64,000 nt of DNA from Latescibacteria bacterium UBA6620 (lineage in GTDB: Bacteria > Latescibacterota > UBA2968), in NCBI GenBank assembly GCA_002433075.1, contig DJHM01000041.1:62001-126000 (forward strand), written 5' to 3'. Positions 1 through 7,608 of this stretch are shown here, piece by piece. A model generated the notes under the pieces. It was given only the letters and a program-made list of their open reading frames with translations. It made no database searches and was not told the origin of the DNA. The position numbers and the translations under genes are program-made. Every line of letters starts with the position of its first letter. Position 1 is the first letter of the stretch.

Positions 1-215
1 ACGCGCATCCCGATTCGACGGGCCGCAGCCAGCGATGGGGCAATGAAGTTTTTCGTCGTCGGATGAACGTCCTCGTCTTTAAACGAGTAGCCTCCATCCA
101 CATCCACCAGCAGAAACGCGCACGTGGACAAAGAGAGCGACAGATCCTCGTAGCCGTGCTCGTATCCTCCCTGGTAGTCCTTGTAGTATCTGACCGGAAC
201 CGTGAGATCGTTCAT
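1..215 (-). CDS. Isochorismatase-like cysteine hydrolase, N-terminal part (runs off window)
   Basis: The start codon is the ATG at 215-213, preceded by a strong Shine-Dalgarno (GGAGGT, 7 bases away). The 71 residues present include the hydrophobic strand FLLVDVDG, which resembles the first strand and catalytic Asp of isochorismatase/nicotinamidase-type hydrolases. This is followed by a loop and then a helix, IAPSLAAARRIGMR, that matches the family pattern of a helix rich in AAR before the next strand. The catalytic Lys and Cys would lie outside the window. The family hydrolyses amides or vinyl ethers of small molecules, and the substrate cannot be read here. Family assignment rests on one motif and the pattern around it, so it is moderate. 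Confidence 0.5.
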   Translation of the reverse strand, partial: MNDLTVPVRYYKDYQGGYEHGYEDLSLSLSTCAFLLVDVDGGYSFKDEDVHPTTKNFIAPSLAAARRIGMR

Positions 216-640
216 CGCTCTCACCTCCATCGCCAGCAGGCTGCTATGGAAATCGAACTGTAGTAATGAGTTCTTCGCACATCTATGTGGGTCATCAGGT
301 AACCGTTTGGGACACCGTAGGAATCATCTTCGCCCACGACCAAGCGGCCCAGGTAAAGGCGGCAGCGAGCACCACCGTTGTTTCACTTTCTAAACTTTGG
401 GTCACCGACCTAGCCGTCACTGAGCTGGATCGTACTGCCGGCGTGGGCCACAAGCCGCCGCGGCGCCTGAGCGGGACTTTTCTGCAACTCTTTTGGTCAC
501 AAAAGAGTTGATAGGCGCATTTGGAGACACGAAGGAGTGGGAGACTTACAACCACAGCTTTATCCGGACTACGCCGAGTGGCTGGACCTGACGCCCCGGG
601 AACGGTGCCAGAACGGACTGGATGACCGTTGTTACAGCCA
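216..640. other. Intergenic stretch with hairpin and possible gene remnant
   Basis: No convincing intact gene was seen here. It holds a perfect inverted repeat (485-494 with 501-510, arms CAACTCTTTT and AAAAGAGTTG, 6-base loop) without a following T-run. An open frame at 471-644 looks protein-like but has no good start. Confidence 0.5.
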
Positions 641-644
641 CTAG
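471..644 (+). pseudogene. Possible remnant of a small unknown protein
   Basis: The frame opens after a TGA at 468-470 and ends with TAG at 642-644, overlapping the convergent neighbour by four bases. It reads as protein-like sequence, including LYPDYAEWLDLTPRER, a pattern seen in small accessory proteins. It lacks an ATG, and only a GTG in the middle could start it. It could be the 3' end of a decayed gene or chance. I do not assign a function. Confidence 0.22.
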
Positions 645-2038
645 CCAACGAACTGGAATGCATACAGTTTCGACCCCGTCAGGCGGAACCTTAGCTTAAT
701 CGTCCGCCCCGCGAGCTCAGCAACCTTCTTTTCTCTCCACCCAACCGTGTGTCTGACCGAGTCCCCTCTGATGGGTTCGCAAGCGTCCTCACCGAACCCC
801 TCGATCACGGAGTTGGTGTCATCAAGGATCTCCACCCGAATCTCCCCCCACGTCGCATCTGCGTTGACCTCAAGTTCCGTCCCCGAAAACTGAATCGGAA
901 TCGTCGTCACGCTGCCGCCGGAGGGCTTCTCTCCCGCCTCGATCGATACGAACCCGTCCAGCCGATACGTCGCCAGCGCGATGCCGCTCTTCGTCTCGAA
1001 TGGCGCGCCGGTTCCACCGAAGTGGGGACGATTGTCCCCGCTGTAATAAACGTAGACCCGGTCGTCCTTCACGACGGGCGGCGCACCAACCATCATCTGC
1101 TGAGACTCGAAGCTGTCCGGCGAACCCAGAGGGATAACCGCTTCCCGGTAGCTGACTCGACGCCAGGTCACGTTGTCCCGACTCGTCGCCAGCTGCGGCG
1201 TCAACTGGCCCGTCCGCCAGTCGAACAGGCTGGGAAACATGAAGTAGGCCCGATCGGCTTCGTCATATTTGAAGGCGGCCGAGGTGTAGAGGTCCGAATC
1301 CTCAGGATCGTGGTCGTCGGGCCCAAGCACGATCGTCGGCGTCGTCCAGTGGACGAAATCTTCAGACTCGATCCGGCCCAGAGAGCGATACCGCTTCCGG
1401 GGACGTTGGTTGATCCGCACGTAGGCCACGTATTTTTCACCGTCCCACAGGGCCACGTTGAACGTATCGAACACACCCCCGAGAACCGTTTCCGGATGTT
1501 TCTCCCAGTGGAGGCCATCTGGCGAGAACGCAACCTTGATGCCTCCACCCTCTTCGATCGTTTTGTAGAGCATCTTGTAGCGACGGTCCGACGTATCCCA
1601 CGGTGTATCGAGGACACAGACGCCCCCACTTCCACCTGGCCCCATATCGAGAACCGCGTTGGTCTGCGCGCCTTCGTAATCGATGACATCGAGTTCCGGT
1701 TTGTCCCACGACAGACCATCCTCCGATGTCGCATACCCGACGATCACCGCACTGGCCGAACCGTGCCGCGTCGTGCGACAGGTGTACCAGATGCGAAAGA
1801 CGCCCTGTTCCTCATCCCAGAGCACCGATCCGTAGTGCTGCAGCACGTTCTCCCACGGCCTGTCCGGCACCATCAGAGGGTTCTCCGGGTGCTTCGTCGG
1901 CTTGTTGACGACGTATCGAATTCCTTCGGTTCGTTCCACCAGAAACTCGTCGTCCAGGAACAACTGTTTCCGGTCGCCGATGTCGAGGAACCGTCCCACT
2001 TCCTGGGGCCAGCTCGCGTAGTTGATTTCCTCTGCCAT
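641..2038 (-). CDS. Beta-propeller glycosidase-like protein (paralogue 1 of 3)
   Basis: A 465-residue soluble protein related to two others here (11982-13445 and 56693-58201). All three start with a signature near residue 25 (KQLFLDDEFLVE: hydrophobic, Asp-Asp, then a Glu). They then carry recurrent propeller-blade motifs such as VFRIWYTCR, DGLSWDKPELDV and PDGLHWEKHPE, which resemble GH32/GH43/GH62-type five-bladed propellers. They end with a beta-sandwich-like module (about residues 370-465) containing LEVNADA, IRVEILD, IEGF and LRFRL, and close with LYAFQFV. No signal peptide is obvious. A glycoside hydrolase or phosphorylase role is inferred from fold resemblance, and the catalytic acids are not certain. 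It is upstream of, and divergent from, the lactonase gene. Confidence 0.6.
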   Translation of the reverse strand: MAEEINYASWPQEVGRFLDIGDRKQLFLDDEFLVERTEGIRYVVNKPTKHPENPLMVPDRPWENVLQHYGSVLWDEEQGVFRIWYTCRTTRHGSASAVIVGYATSEDGLSWDKPELDVIDYEGAQTNAVLDMGPGGSGGVCVLDTPWDTSDRRYKMLYKTIEEGGGIKVAFSPDGLHWEKHPETVLGGVFDTFNVALWDGEKYVAYVRINQRPRKRYRSLGRIESEDFVHWTTPTIVLGPDDHDPEDSDLYTSAAFKYDEADRAYFMFPSLFDWRTGQLTPQLATSRDNVTWRRVSYREAVIPLGSPDSFESQQMMVGAPPVVKDDRVYVYYSGDNRPHFGGTGAPFETKSGIALATYRLDGFVSIEAGEKPSGGSVTTIPIQFSGTELEVNADATWGEIRVEILDDTNSVIEGFGEDACEPIRGDSVRHTVGWREKKVAELAGRTIKLRFRLTGSKLYAFQFVG

Positions 2039-2107
2039 TGATTCGTCCTGTAAAAGTGGGAACCACCCTTCGATACGGCGCCCTGCGCCTACTCAGGGCA
2101 GGCAGTT

Positions 2108-2140
2108 GGACGCGGATGCACACAGATGGGACCGAGGATG
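2108..2140 (-). repeat. Stuttering repeat, TCTGTGT-TCAT class (minus copy)
   Basis: Read on the minus strand this contains CCATCTGTGTGCATCCGCG, a degenerate copy of the phrase at 11921-11954. It lies in the spacer between two divergent genes. Confidence 0.5.
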
Positions 2141-2200
2141 GCAATCTGAGAGAGATCGTGAGTGGTGCGAAAGGCCACCACCCTGTAACCAACAGCCTCT

Positions 2201-2228
2201 CTTTCGTGTGTTTCGTGTTTTTCGTGGT
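2201..2228 (+). repeat. Stuttering repeat, TTCGTGT class
   Basis: Three imperfect units of about 9 bases (TTTCGTGTG, TTTCGTGTT, TTTCGTGG) lie 40 bases before the lactonase start. The same class recurs at 43991-44020. Confidence 0.55.
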
Positions 2229-2267
2229 CGTCTTTAGATTACGGGTCCCTTACGAAAGGAGATAGCT

Positions 2268-3272
2268 ATGCCGAACGTAGTTTTCGTGTCGCTGACCGGC
2301 GACGAACAGATCAGGCTCTACGACATCGACGCATCCGGCGCGCTCTCGTTGCGAACCACCAGCGATGCCCACGGCCCCACCGGCTCGCTCGAGCTTCACC
2401 CAAATGAAAAGGTCCTCTACTCCGCACACGTCGGGTCGAGCGATCTCGCCAGTTACGCCTTTGACGCCGGGAGCGGCGAACTGACCCTCATCAACAAGGT
2501 CACCACCGGCTACGACATCCCCGCCCACACCATCACCGCCGGCAGCGGAAAGTTCCTGATCACCGGCTACTACGGCGGCGGTGGCGTGACCGTCCACCGT
2601 TTGGGCGCGGATGGATCGATCGGCGAGCAACTGCAATATATCGACACAGGCGAGAAAGCCCACGCCGTTCTGTCCTACGAGGATCGGTTCGTCTATGTAC
2701 CCCACGTCTGTCCGAACAACAAGACCGCCCAATTCCTGTTCGACGCGGAATCCGGGAACCTGACGCCCAACGACCCCTTCGAGCTCCAGCCTCCCGATGA
2801 CAACACGGGGCCGCGGCACATCTGTCTGCGTCCGGCTGGAGACATTGCCTACATCGTCAACGAGCAGGGCAACACCGCGACCGCCCATCGCGTCGATACC
2901 GACAGCGGACAGCTCGAAATCGTCCAGCACCTCGGCACGTTGCCCGACGACTGGTCCGAAGGGGGTGCCACAGCACACATCGAAGTCCACGCCAATGGCA
3001 AATGGGCCTACGCCTCGAACCGCGGTCACGACAGCATCGTCGGATTCAACGTCGCAGATGACGGGTCCCTTGCCCCATTCGGTCACGTCCCTGTTCCCGC
3101 AAGCCCACGATCGTTCAACATCGATCCGACCGGCGCCTTCCTCTATTGCGCCGGCGAAGCAGCGGATACGATGAACGCCTATCACGTCGATCAGGCGAAC
3201 GGTCACCTGTCGCAGTTCGACAGTTATGACGTGGGTAGTTCGCCCTTCTGGGTGATGACAAAGGCGCTATAG
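2268..3272 (+). CDS. Lactonase, seven-bladed beta-propeller family (6-phosphogluconolactonase-like)
   Basis: A 334-residue protein with a strong ribosome site (AAAGGAG, 6 bases before ATG). Repeating blade motifs are visible: DIDASGALSL, YAFDAGSGELTLINKV, HRLGADGSIGE, FDAESGNLTPND and HRVDTDSGQLEIVQHL. These are typical of the YkgB/Pgl-type lactonase family, as is the pattern GPRHICLRPAG...AYIVNEQGNT near residues 180-200. Length matches the family (about 330-350). It probably hydrolyses a sugar lactone. Whether that is 6-phosphogluconolactone or another aldonolactone cannot be decided. The stop is immediately followed by the next ATG, so it is translationally coupled to the SDR gene, which could make a lactone. 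Confidence 0.82.
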   Translation: MPNVVFVSLTGDEQIRLYDIDASGALSLRTTSDAHGPTGSLELHPNEKVLYSAHVGSSDLASYAFDAGSGELTLINKVTTGYDIPAHTITAGSGKFLITGYYGGGGVTVHRLGADGSIGEQLQYIDTGEKAHAVLSYEDRFVYVPHVCPNNKTAQFLFDAESGNLTPNDPFELQPPDDNTGPRHICLRPAGDIAYIVNEQGNTATAHRVDTDSGQLEIVQHLGTLPDDWSEGGATAHIEVHANGKWAYASNRGHDSIVGFNVADDGSLAPFGHVPVPASPRSFNIDPTGAFLYCAGEAADTMNAYHVDQANGHLSQFDSYDVGSSPFWVMTKAL

Positions 3273-4028
3273 ATGAAAGTTCTGGTCATCGGTGGGGCAG
3301 GCTGGCTGGGGCGGGCGATTCTGGGTGCGCTCGACGGACATCACGAGGTGGTCGCTTTCGATCTGAACGACGAGGCGTGGGAGCGCGGCAACCGGATCGA
3401 CGGCCCCTGGGAAGGCGGCACAATCGTCCACGGCGACGTCAGCGATTTCGACGCCGTCGATAAGGCCGTGAAAGGCGTCGACCGCGTCATCCACGTCGCG
3501 ATGCACTCGACTCCCGGCGCCTACCACGAGCACGACGATCTCCCCTTCCTCGTGAACCTCAAGGGGCTGTGGAACACCCTCGAGTCAGCACGTCGACACG
3601 GAATCCCACGTGTCGTGCACATCGGGTCCTGCCACGTCGAAAACCCGAAAGGCGTCTTCTTCGATGCGGAGGTCCGGCGCCCCGACGGTGCGTTATACGC
3701 TGTCACGAAGCGATTACAGGAAGAAATGTGCCGGCAGTTCCACGATGCCTTCGGGTTATCGCAGGTCGTGTTTCGACCCTGCAGCATCATCGACAGCCGT
3801 ATTGCCCAGGTGAAAGGCGAGAAGGATCTGGAGCGAGGAACGTGGGAAATGGGATGGGTCTGTCGTCACGACATCGGCAACGCGTGCCGCGCCGCCATCG
3901 AGAAGGAAGGAATCGACTTCGAGATCCTACACGTCGCCGGTCACCCTGATGCGGACAAACATTGTAACGTGGGTCGAACGAGGGAACTGCTTAGCGTAGA
4001 GTTTACAAGCAAGCTGGCAGGCGATTGA
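3273..4028 (+). CDS. NAD(P)-dependent epimerase/dehydratase, SDR family
   Basis: The start codon directly abuts the stop of the lactonase gene (TAGATG). Residues 7-13 form the Rossmann glycine loop GGAGWLG. The extended-SDR catalytic residues are present as Ser119 (HIGSC) and Tyr142-x3-Lys146 (YAVTK). At 251 residues it is short for an extended SDR, and the substrate-binding lobe is small. The coupling suggests a two-step oxidation: the SDR oxidises a sugar to a lactone and the upstream lactonase opens it. This is inference. The substrate is unknown. Confidence 0.82.
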   Translation: MKVLVIGGAGWLGRAILGALDGHHEVVAFDLNDEAWERGNRIDGPWEGGTIVHGDVSDFDAVDKAVKGVDRVIHVAMHSTPGAYHEHDDLPFLVNLKGLWNTLESARRHGIPRVVHIGSCHVENPKGVFFDAEVRRPDGALYAVTKRLQEEMCRQFHDAFGLSQVVFRPCSIIDSRIAQVKGEKDLERGTWEMGWVCRHDIGNACRAAIEKEGIDFEILHVAGHPDADKHCNVGRTRELLSVEFTSKLAGD

Positions 4029-4069
4029 CGCGGCGGCCGCCACTTGGCTCCATCGGCGGTGAGAAACGA

Positions 4070-4160
4070 TGTCATCCCGGCAATGCTTCAAGCCGGGATC
4101 CATTTTGCAGTTCGCGAAGATCAAAAATGGACCCCGGCACAAAACCGTACCGGGGTGACA
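4070..4160. repeat. REPIN-like double palindrome, copy 1
   Basis: The outer ends TGTCATCCCGG and CCGGGGTGACA are inverted. Inside are two hairpins: CATCCCGGC with GCCGGGATCC, then GGACCCCGGC with CCGGGGT. The inner flanks TCCATTTT and AAAATGGA also pair across the middle. It lies between two convergent genes. Other copies are at 7502, 8817 and 15139. Confidence 0.8.
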
Positions 4161-4215
4161 ATGAGCCTACGCTTGGCGTATGCTACTCGAGGCGTGGTAA
4201 CGCCTGCCAAATATA

Positions 4216-4238
4216 GGAATACGGCATTTTCCTAATCC
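4216..4238. repeat. Short AATACGG-class spacer repeat
   Basis: GGAATACGGCATTTTCCTAA resembles 8950-8980 (AGAATACGGTAATTCCCTAA) and, more weakly, 56661-56692. All are AT-richer than their surroundings. Confidence 0.4.
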
Positions 4239-4245
4239 GCCAATG

Positions 4246-4273
4246 CACTGCGATCCCGCTAGGGATCGCAGTG
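4246..4273. terminator. Perfect 12-bp palindrome over the stop codon of the DUF6785 gene
   Basis: The arms CACTGCGATCCC (4246-4257) and GGGATCGCAGTG (4262-4273) pair perfectly around GCTA, and the stop codon of the minus-strand gene sits in the loop. It could act as a stem for termination or mRNA protection. There is no T-run, so a classical intrinsic terminator is not shown. Confidence 0.4.
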
Positions 4274-6262
4274 TATCTCATGCCCTTCTCCCGGGAAGAA
4301 CAAGAAGTCGGCCCCAATGCCCAGCGTGATCCCCCCGATATAGCCCATAATCATCCCGATGAAGAACGGTGTGTACTGTCGATACCGCTCCAATCCTCCC
4401 ACCTTGATGATCACGAGCTTCACGGCCCACATCAGGAACAGGCTGAACGCATTGTCCTGCATCTCCACCATCCCGCAGATCGTGAATCCGATCGGGTGTA
4501 ACGGGAACCCGGTGAAGCGGTATCTCAGGTAGTAGAGCCCGGCCGTGAAAATGCCACCCACGAACATCCAGGAGACACGATCCCAATCCGTGGCCGTGGT
4601 GCCGTCCTGGATCCTGCCCACAGCGAGATCGCTGAAGCGGACCGCCCCACCTCCTCCCTTGAAGACCCCCGTCCCGAAGTTGTAGGCGCCAGGCCCGTAG
4701 TATCCCTGATACAGCACGTACCCGATTGCCGCCGCCGCCCCCAGCATCGTTCCCACCAGCACCACCGGCGCGAGCACCTTTCGGCTCTTTCGCGCCATCG
4801 CCATCGACAATCTCGGCACGTGGGCCATCTGGGTGATGCCGACCGTCTTCCCATCACTCACCAGCGTATTCGTAAGCGTCAACACCGTGGCACTCGCCGG
4901 CCCCAGGTTCCCGATCCCGAAAGCGTGCCACGTAAACGCCTGTGCGGTGATGGGAACCCGCAGGTAAACGAGCCCGCTCTCCACAACGATCCTCGCCATC
5001 CCCACGTGGAGGATCAGCATCGCGAAGCACCACCCGAGGATCGGCAGCAGATCCATTCCGGCCCGGGACAGCCAGAAAATGATGAACAGGGAGCATCCCA
5101 CAAGAAGCAGGACCGACGTCCGATAGGTCATCAGCTCTTCGGAATCGTCTACGTCGTCGTCCTTCAGGAACACCTTTCGGTAGATCTCGACGAAGTGGTG
5201 CCTGGCGATCCAGAAACCCCAGAGCACGAAAACGATCATTCCCCCGAACGTCTCCCATCCAATAGCCGGATGGCTCGAGCTCCACGGGTCGACGGCTCCC
5301 ATATCCACGCCGATCCGGTTGAAGATGCCCGCCTGCACGATCTGGACCAGGTGGAAGAACCACAGACTGAACAACACTTCCAGCTTCGTGAAGTAGCCCA
5401 GACAGAACGTCAGCAGAACGAACGTGGTCACAAGACTCGGAAACCCGGGGGCAACCGGAATCACGTGGCGACCGTAGCGCCCAGCCAGAAACGGGATCAT
5501 CGGCATTGCGATCGTGAACCAGGTCGACACGTTGTAGGCGATAATCACGAAGGTGATCAAGAAGCCGGCCTTGAACAGCTTGTTCTGGACAAGTGTTCGC
5601 AGCGTGCGTGACGTGCCGGAAACCCCGGTCAACTCCAGCAGGAAGGACGCCACCGGGAACGACAACCGCTCGTGCTCCATCCACTGTTTTCGAAGCAGCA
5701 CGCTCAGGCACAGGTTCACCGTCATCACCGCACCGATGAAGGTGCCCCACCAGAAAAGAACGGTTCCCCACTCAGGCCACGGGAAGGGCGTGTCCGGAAC
5801 GATGCCCTCGTAGAAGCCCTGCACGACCGATCGATTGGTGATCGTCGTCCAGTCCGGCATATGGGGCAGCAGGATCTCCTCGAACCGATTCTCGGGCGAC
5901 GCGAAGTAGGCCGGCATCGTGAGCATCCCCATAAACCAGACGAGGAAGAACTCGCCCTGCATCACGGCCGCCACCATTCCGATGCAGCAGATCGTAAGCA
6001 GCTCGGTCGGAGAAAACGCCAGTCGCCAGCGTTCGAGGAACGTGTTGATGATCAGAAGGAAGACGAACGGGATGAGCATCGCCAGGGACAGATGCGAATG
6101 ATCCGCCCGGCTGGAGTGCAGAATGAAGCTCGTGTAGGTCGGCCAGACTGGTCCAACGATCGCCAGTAGAACGCCGACGATCAACGCACGCTTCGTGATG
6201 AAGGTCGAGCCTTCGGACGATTCGGACGCAGCAGCGGGAGCGATTTCGGGATTAGCGGACAA
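4259..6262 (-). CDS. DUF6785/DUF6784-type polytopic membrane protein (paralogue 1 of 5)
   Basis: A 667-residue integral membrane protein with roughly 14-16 hydrophobic segments. It has motifs shared by all five copies: WPTYTSFILHSSRADHSHLS near residue 40, a charged RKQW..HERL(S/P)FP loop, an LELTG motif, GYFTKLEVLFSLWFFHL, VVESGLVYLRVPITAQAFTW near residue 430, and a C-terminal GEGHEIHCDP. Homology with the 31622 copy (MSAEP...) supports the TTG at 6262 as start. I recall the family only as DUF6785/DUF6784, without known function. Its size, fold type and catabolic neighbours suggest a transporter, perhaps for an organic acid or oligosaccharide; that is inference. It is followed on the same strand by PhyH and two enolase-superfamily genes upstream. 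Confidence 0.75.
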   Translation of the reverse strand: MSANPEIAPAAASESSEGSTFITKRALIVGVLLAIVGPVWPTYTSFILHSSRADHSHLSLAMLIPFVFLLIINTFLERWRLAFSPTELLTICCIGMVAAVMQGEFFLVWFMGMLTMPAYFASPENRFEEILLPHMPDWTTITNRSVVQGFYEGIVPDTPFPWPEWGTVLFWWGTFIGAVMTVNLCLSVLLRKQWMEHERLSFPVASFLLELTGVSGTSRTLRTLVQNKLFKAGFLITFVIIAYNVSTWFTIAMPMIPFLAGRYGRHVIPVAPGFPSLVTTFVLLTFCLGYFTKLEVLFSLWFFHLVQIVQAGIFNRIGVDMGAVDPWSSSHPAIGWETFGGMIVFVLWGFWIARHHFVEIYRKVFLKDDDVDDSEELMTYRTSVLLLVGCSLFIIFWLSRAGMDLLPILGWCFAMLILHVGMARIVVESGLVYLRVPITAQAFTWHAFGIGNLGPASATVLTLTNTLVSDGKTVGITQMAHVPRLSMAMARKSRKVLAPVVLVGTMLGAAAAIGYVLYQGYYGPGAYNFGTGVFKGGGGAVRFSDLAVGRIQDGTTATDWDRVSWMFVGGIFTAGLYYLRYRFTGFPLHPIGFTICGMVEMQDNAFSLFLMWAVKLVIIKVGGLERYRQYTPFFIGMIMGYIGGITLGIGADFLFFPGEGHEIHCDP

Positions 6263-6282
6263 GGTTCATCACCATCGAGAAA

Positions 6283-7473
6283 CTAAGCATCGTCGAACAC
6301 TTTTCGATGTCTGGTCAATTCACGATCGAAGCTGTGACGAAACATCCGGGTGAGCGTCTCCGGGAGTTCGCCCCTCTGGGCTTTCATCGCCCAGACCGGC
6401 GGAACCGCGTGCGGAGGTTGTACTTCGCCCGTCTCGTGAGGCTTTTTGTAACAATAGAGCGAGCACCAGCGAGTCGACCGGTCCTGCGCCTTGGGGGCGA
6501 CTGCGTGGGCCGCGTGGGAAAGGCAACAGCAGACCGACCCAGGCTCCAGCGAGAGTCGCTCGATCTCCAGAGGTTCGTTCGTCACGGGATGAAGTCGATC
6601 CTTCAGCCAGCCCTGCTCCATTTCCTCATCGCTTGGTGCCCGACAGCGCTCGGGATCGCGAAATAGATGACTTCCACGAACGATTTTCAGCCCCCCATCG
6701 AGATCGGCGTCAAAACCCTGCGGATAACAGAGATTGAGTATCGCATTTGGCTGAGCCCGATAAACCTCAAGACTCGCCGTACCATCGTCATATCCGCCCC
6801 CGATGCGGTGACTGTGCCAGTTTCCGCCAGGATAACCGGGGGGCCGCGTCAACAGTTGGCTATGATCGAAGTAAATCTCATCGCTGTCCAGACACATTCG
6901 CTGCAGAGCGAGCATCTGAGGATGGGTCAGCACGTTCATCAGATACGGCACGTGTCCAGCCGGGAAGTACTCGCAGAATACGCTGTTGATCCGAAGCGTC
7001 AGAACGCCTGCCTCATCCGTCGACTGAGGTGCCTTCTGGCTGCCGCCAATCGCCCTGTCGATCTCATCTGTCGACAGAAAACGATCCGGTTCTGTTCTCC
7101 CCAGCGCGAGCCAGTCGATTTCTTTCCAGTCCGCCCGCAGCAGGGCATCGTTGATCCGCTGCCCCACCTGGACCGCCTCGGTCCAGGCCTCGATCGTTTC
7201 CGGTGTCATCACCCCACGCAGAACCGCATATCCGTCGCGCAGGAAGGCGTCGTAGTCGAATTGCGTCTCCACGGCCGACCAGTCGAACAGATCCTCCCGT
7301 CCCGCCTCCATCGCCTCCCAGTCCTTCGCACCCCAGGTAATAGGAGAACCCGGATTCTCGAGGAAAGACGGATGTGTCGCCGCCGCGAGTTCCTCCGTTG
7401 AACCAATCAGCGCTCTGGCGAGGATGGGGTCGTCGATTTCTTCTAGAAGCGGATTACGAATGATCTCAGGCAT
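6283..7473 (-). CDS. Phytanoyl-CoA dioxygenase (PhyH) family protein
   Basis: A 396-residue Fe(II)/2-oxoglutarate oxygenase-type protein. Recognisable are the start of the fold, YDAFLRDGYAVLRGVMTPETIEAW (residues 74-97), the jelly-roll strand GGLKIVRGSH (260-269), and the distal iron-ligand region LSHAAHAV (His323 or neighbour). The position expected to carry His-x-Asp reads His220-Ser-His222, so the carboxylate ligand is not apparent. The N-terminal 70 residues are an extension relative to shorter PhyH proteins. PhyH enzymes hydroxylate diverse small molecules, and the substrate here is unknown. It lies 20 bases upstream of the DUF6785 gene and is probably cotranscribed with it. Confidence 0.78.
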   Translation of the reverse strand: MPEIIRNPLLEEIDDPILARALIGSTEELAAATHPSFLENPGSPITWGAKDWEAMEAGREDLFDWSAVETQFDYDAFLRDGYAVLRGVMTPETIEAWTEAVQVGQRINDALLRADWKEIDWLALGRTEPDRFLSTDEIDRAIGGSQKAPQSTDEAGVLTLRINSVFCEYFPAGHVPYLMNVLTHPQMLALQRMCLDSDEIYFDHSQLLTRPPGYPGGNWHSHRIGGGYDDGTASLEVYRAQPNAILNLCYPQGFDADLDGGLKIVRGSHLFRDPERCRAPSDEEMEQGWLKDRLHPVTNEPLEIERLSLEPGSVCCCLSHAAHAVAPKAQDRSTRWCSLYCYKKPHETGEVQPPHAVPPVWAMKAQRGELPETLTRMFRHSFDRELTRHRKVFDDA

Positions 7474-7501
7474 TGGTCGTATGTTCGCTATGGCTTGCCA
7501 T

Positions 7502-7594
7502 TGTCATCCCGGCGGTGTGTTGAGCCGGGATCCATTTTTTCCCATCTCGCGAAGATCAAAGTGGACCCCGGCACAGAACCGTACCGGGGTGACA
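7502..7594. repeat. REPIN-like double palindrome, copy 2
   Basis: Same architecture as 4070-4160: TGTCATCCCGG at the left end, CCGGGGTGACA at the right, two internal hairpins and an internal CGCGAAGATCAAA. It lies between two same-strand genes. Confidence 0.8.
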
Positions 7595-7608
7595 CTGCGA
7601 GGGGCGCG

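Noticed and set aside
749..2041. Long plus-strand open frame of 430 codons
   Set aside because: It is the complement of the propeller gene at 641-2038, is Arg/Pro/His-rich, and has no recognisable motif; a GC-rich shadow.
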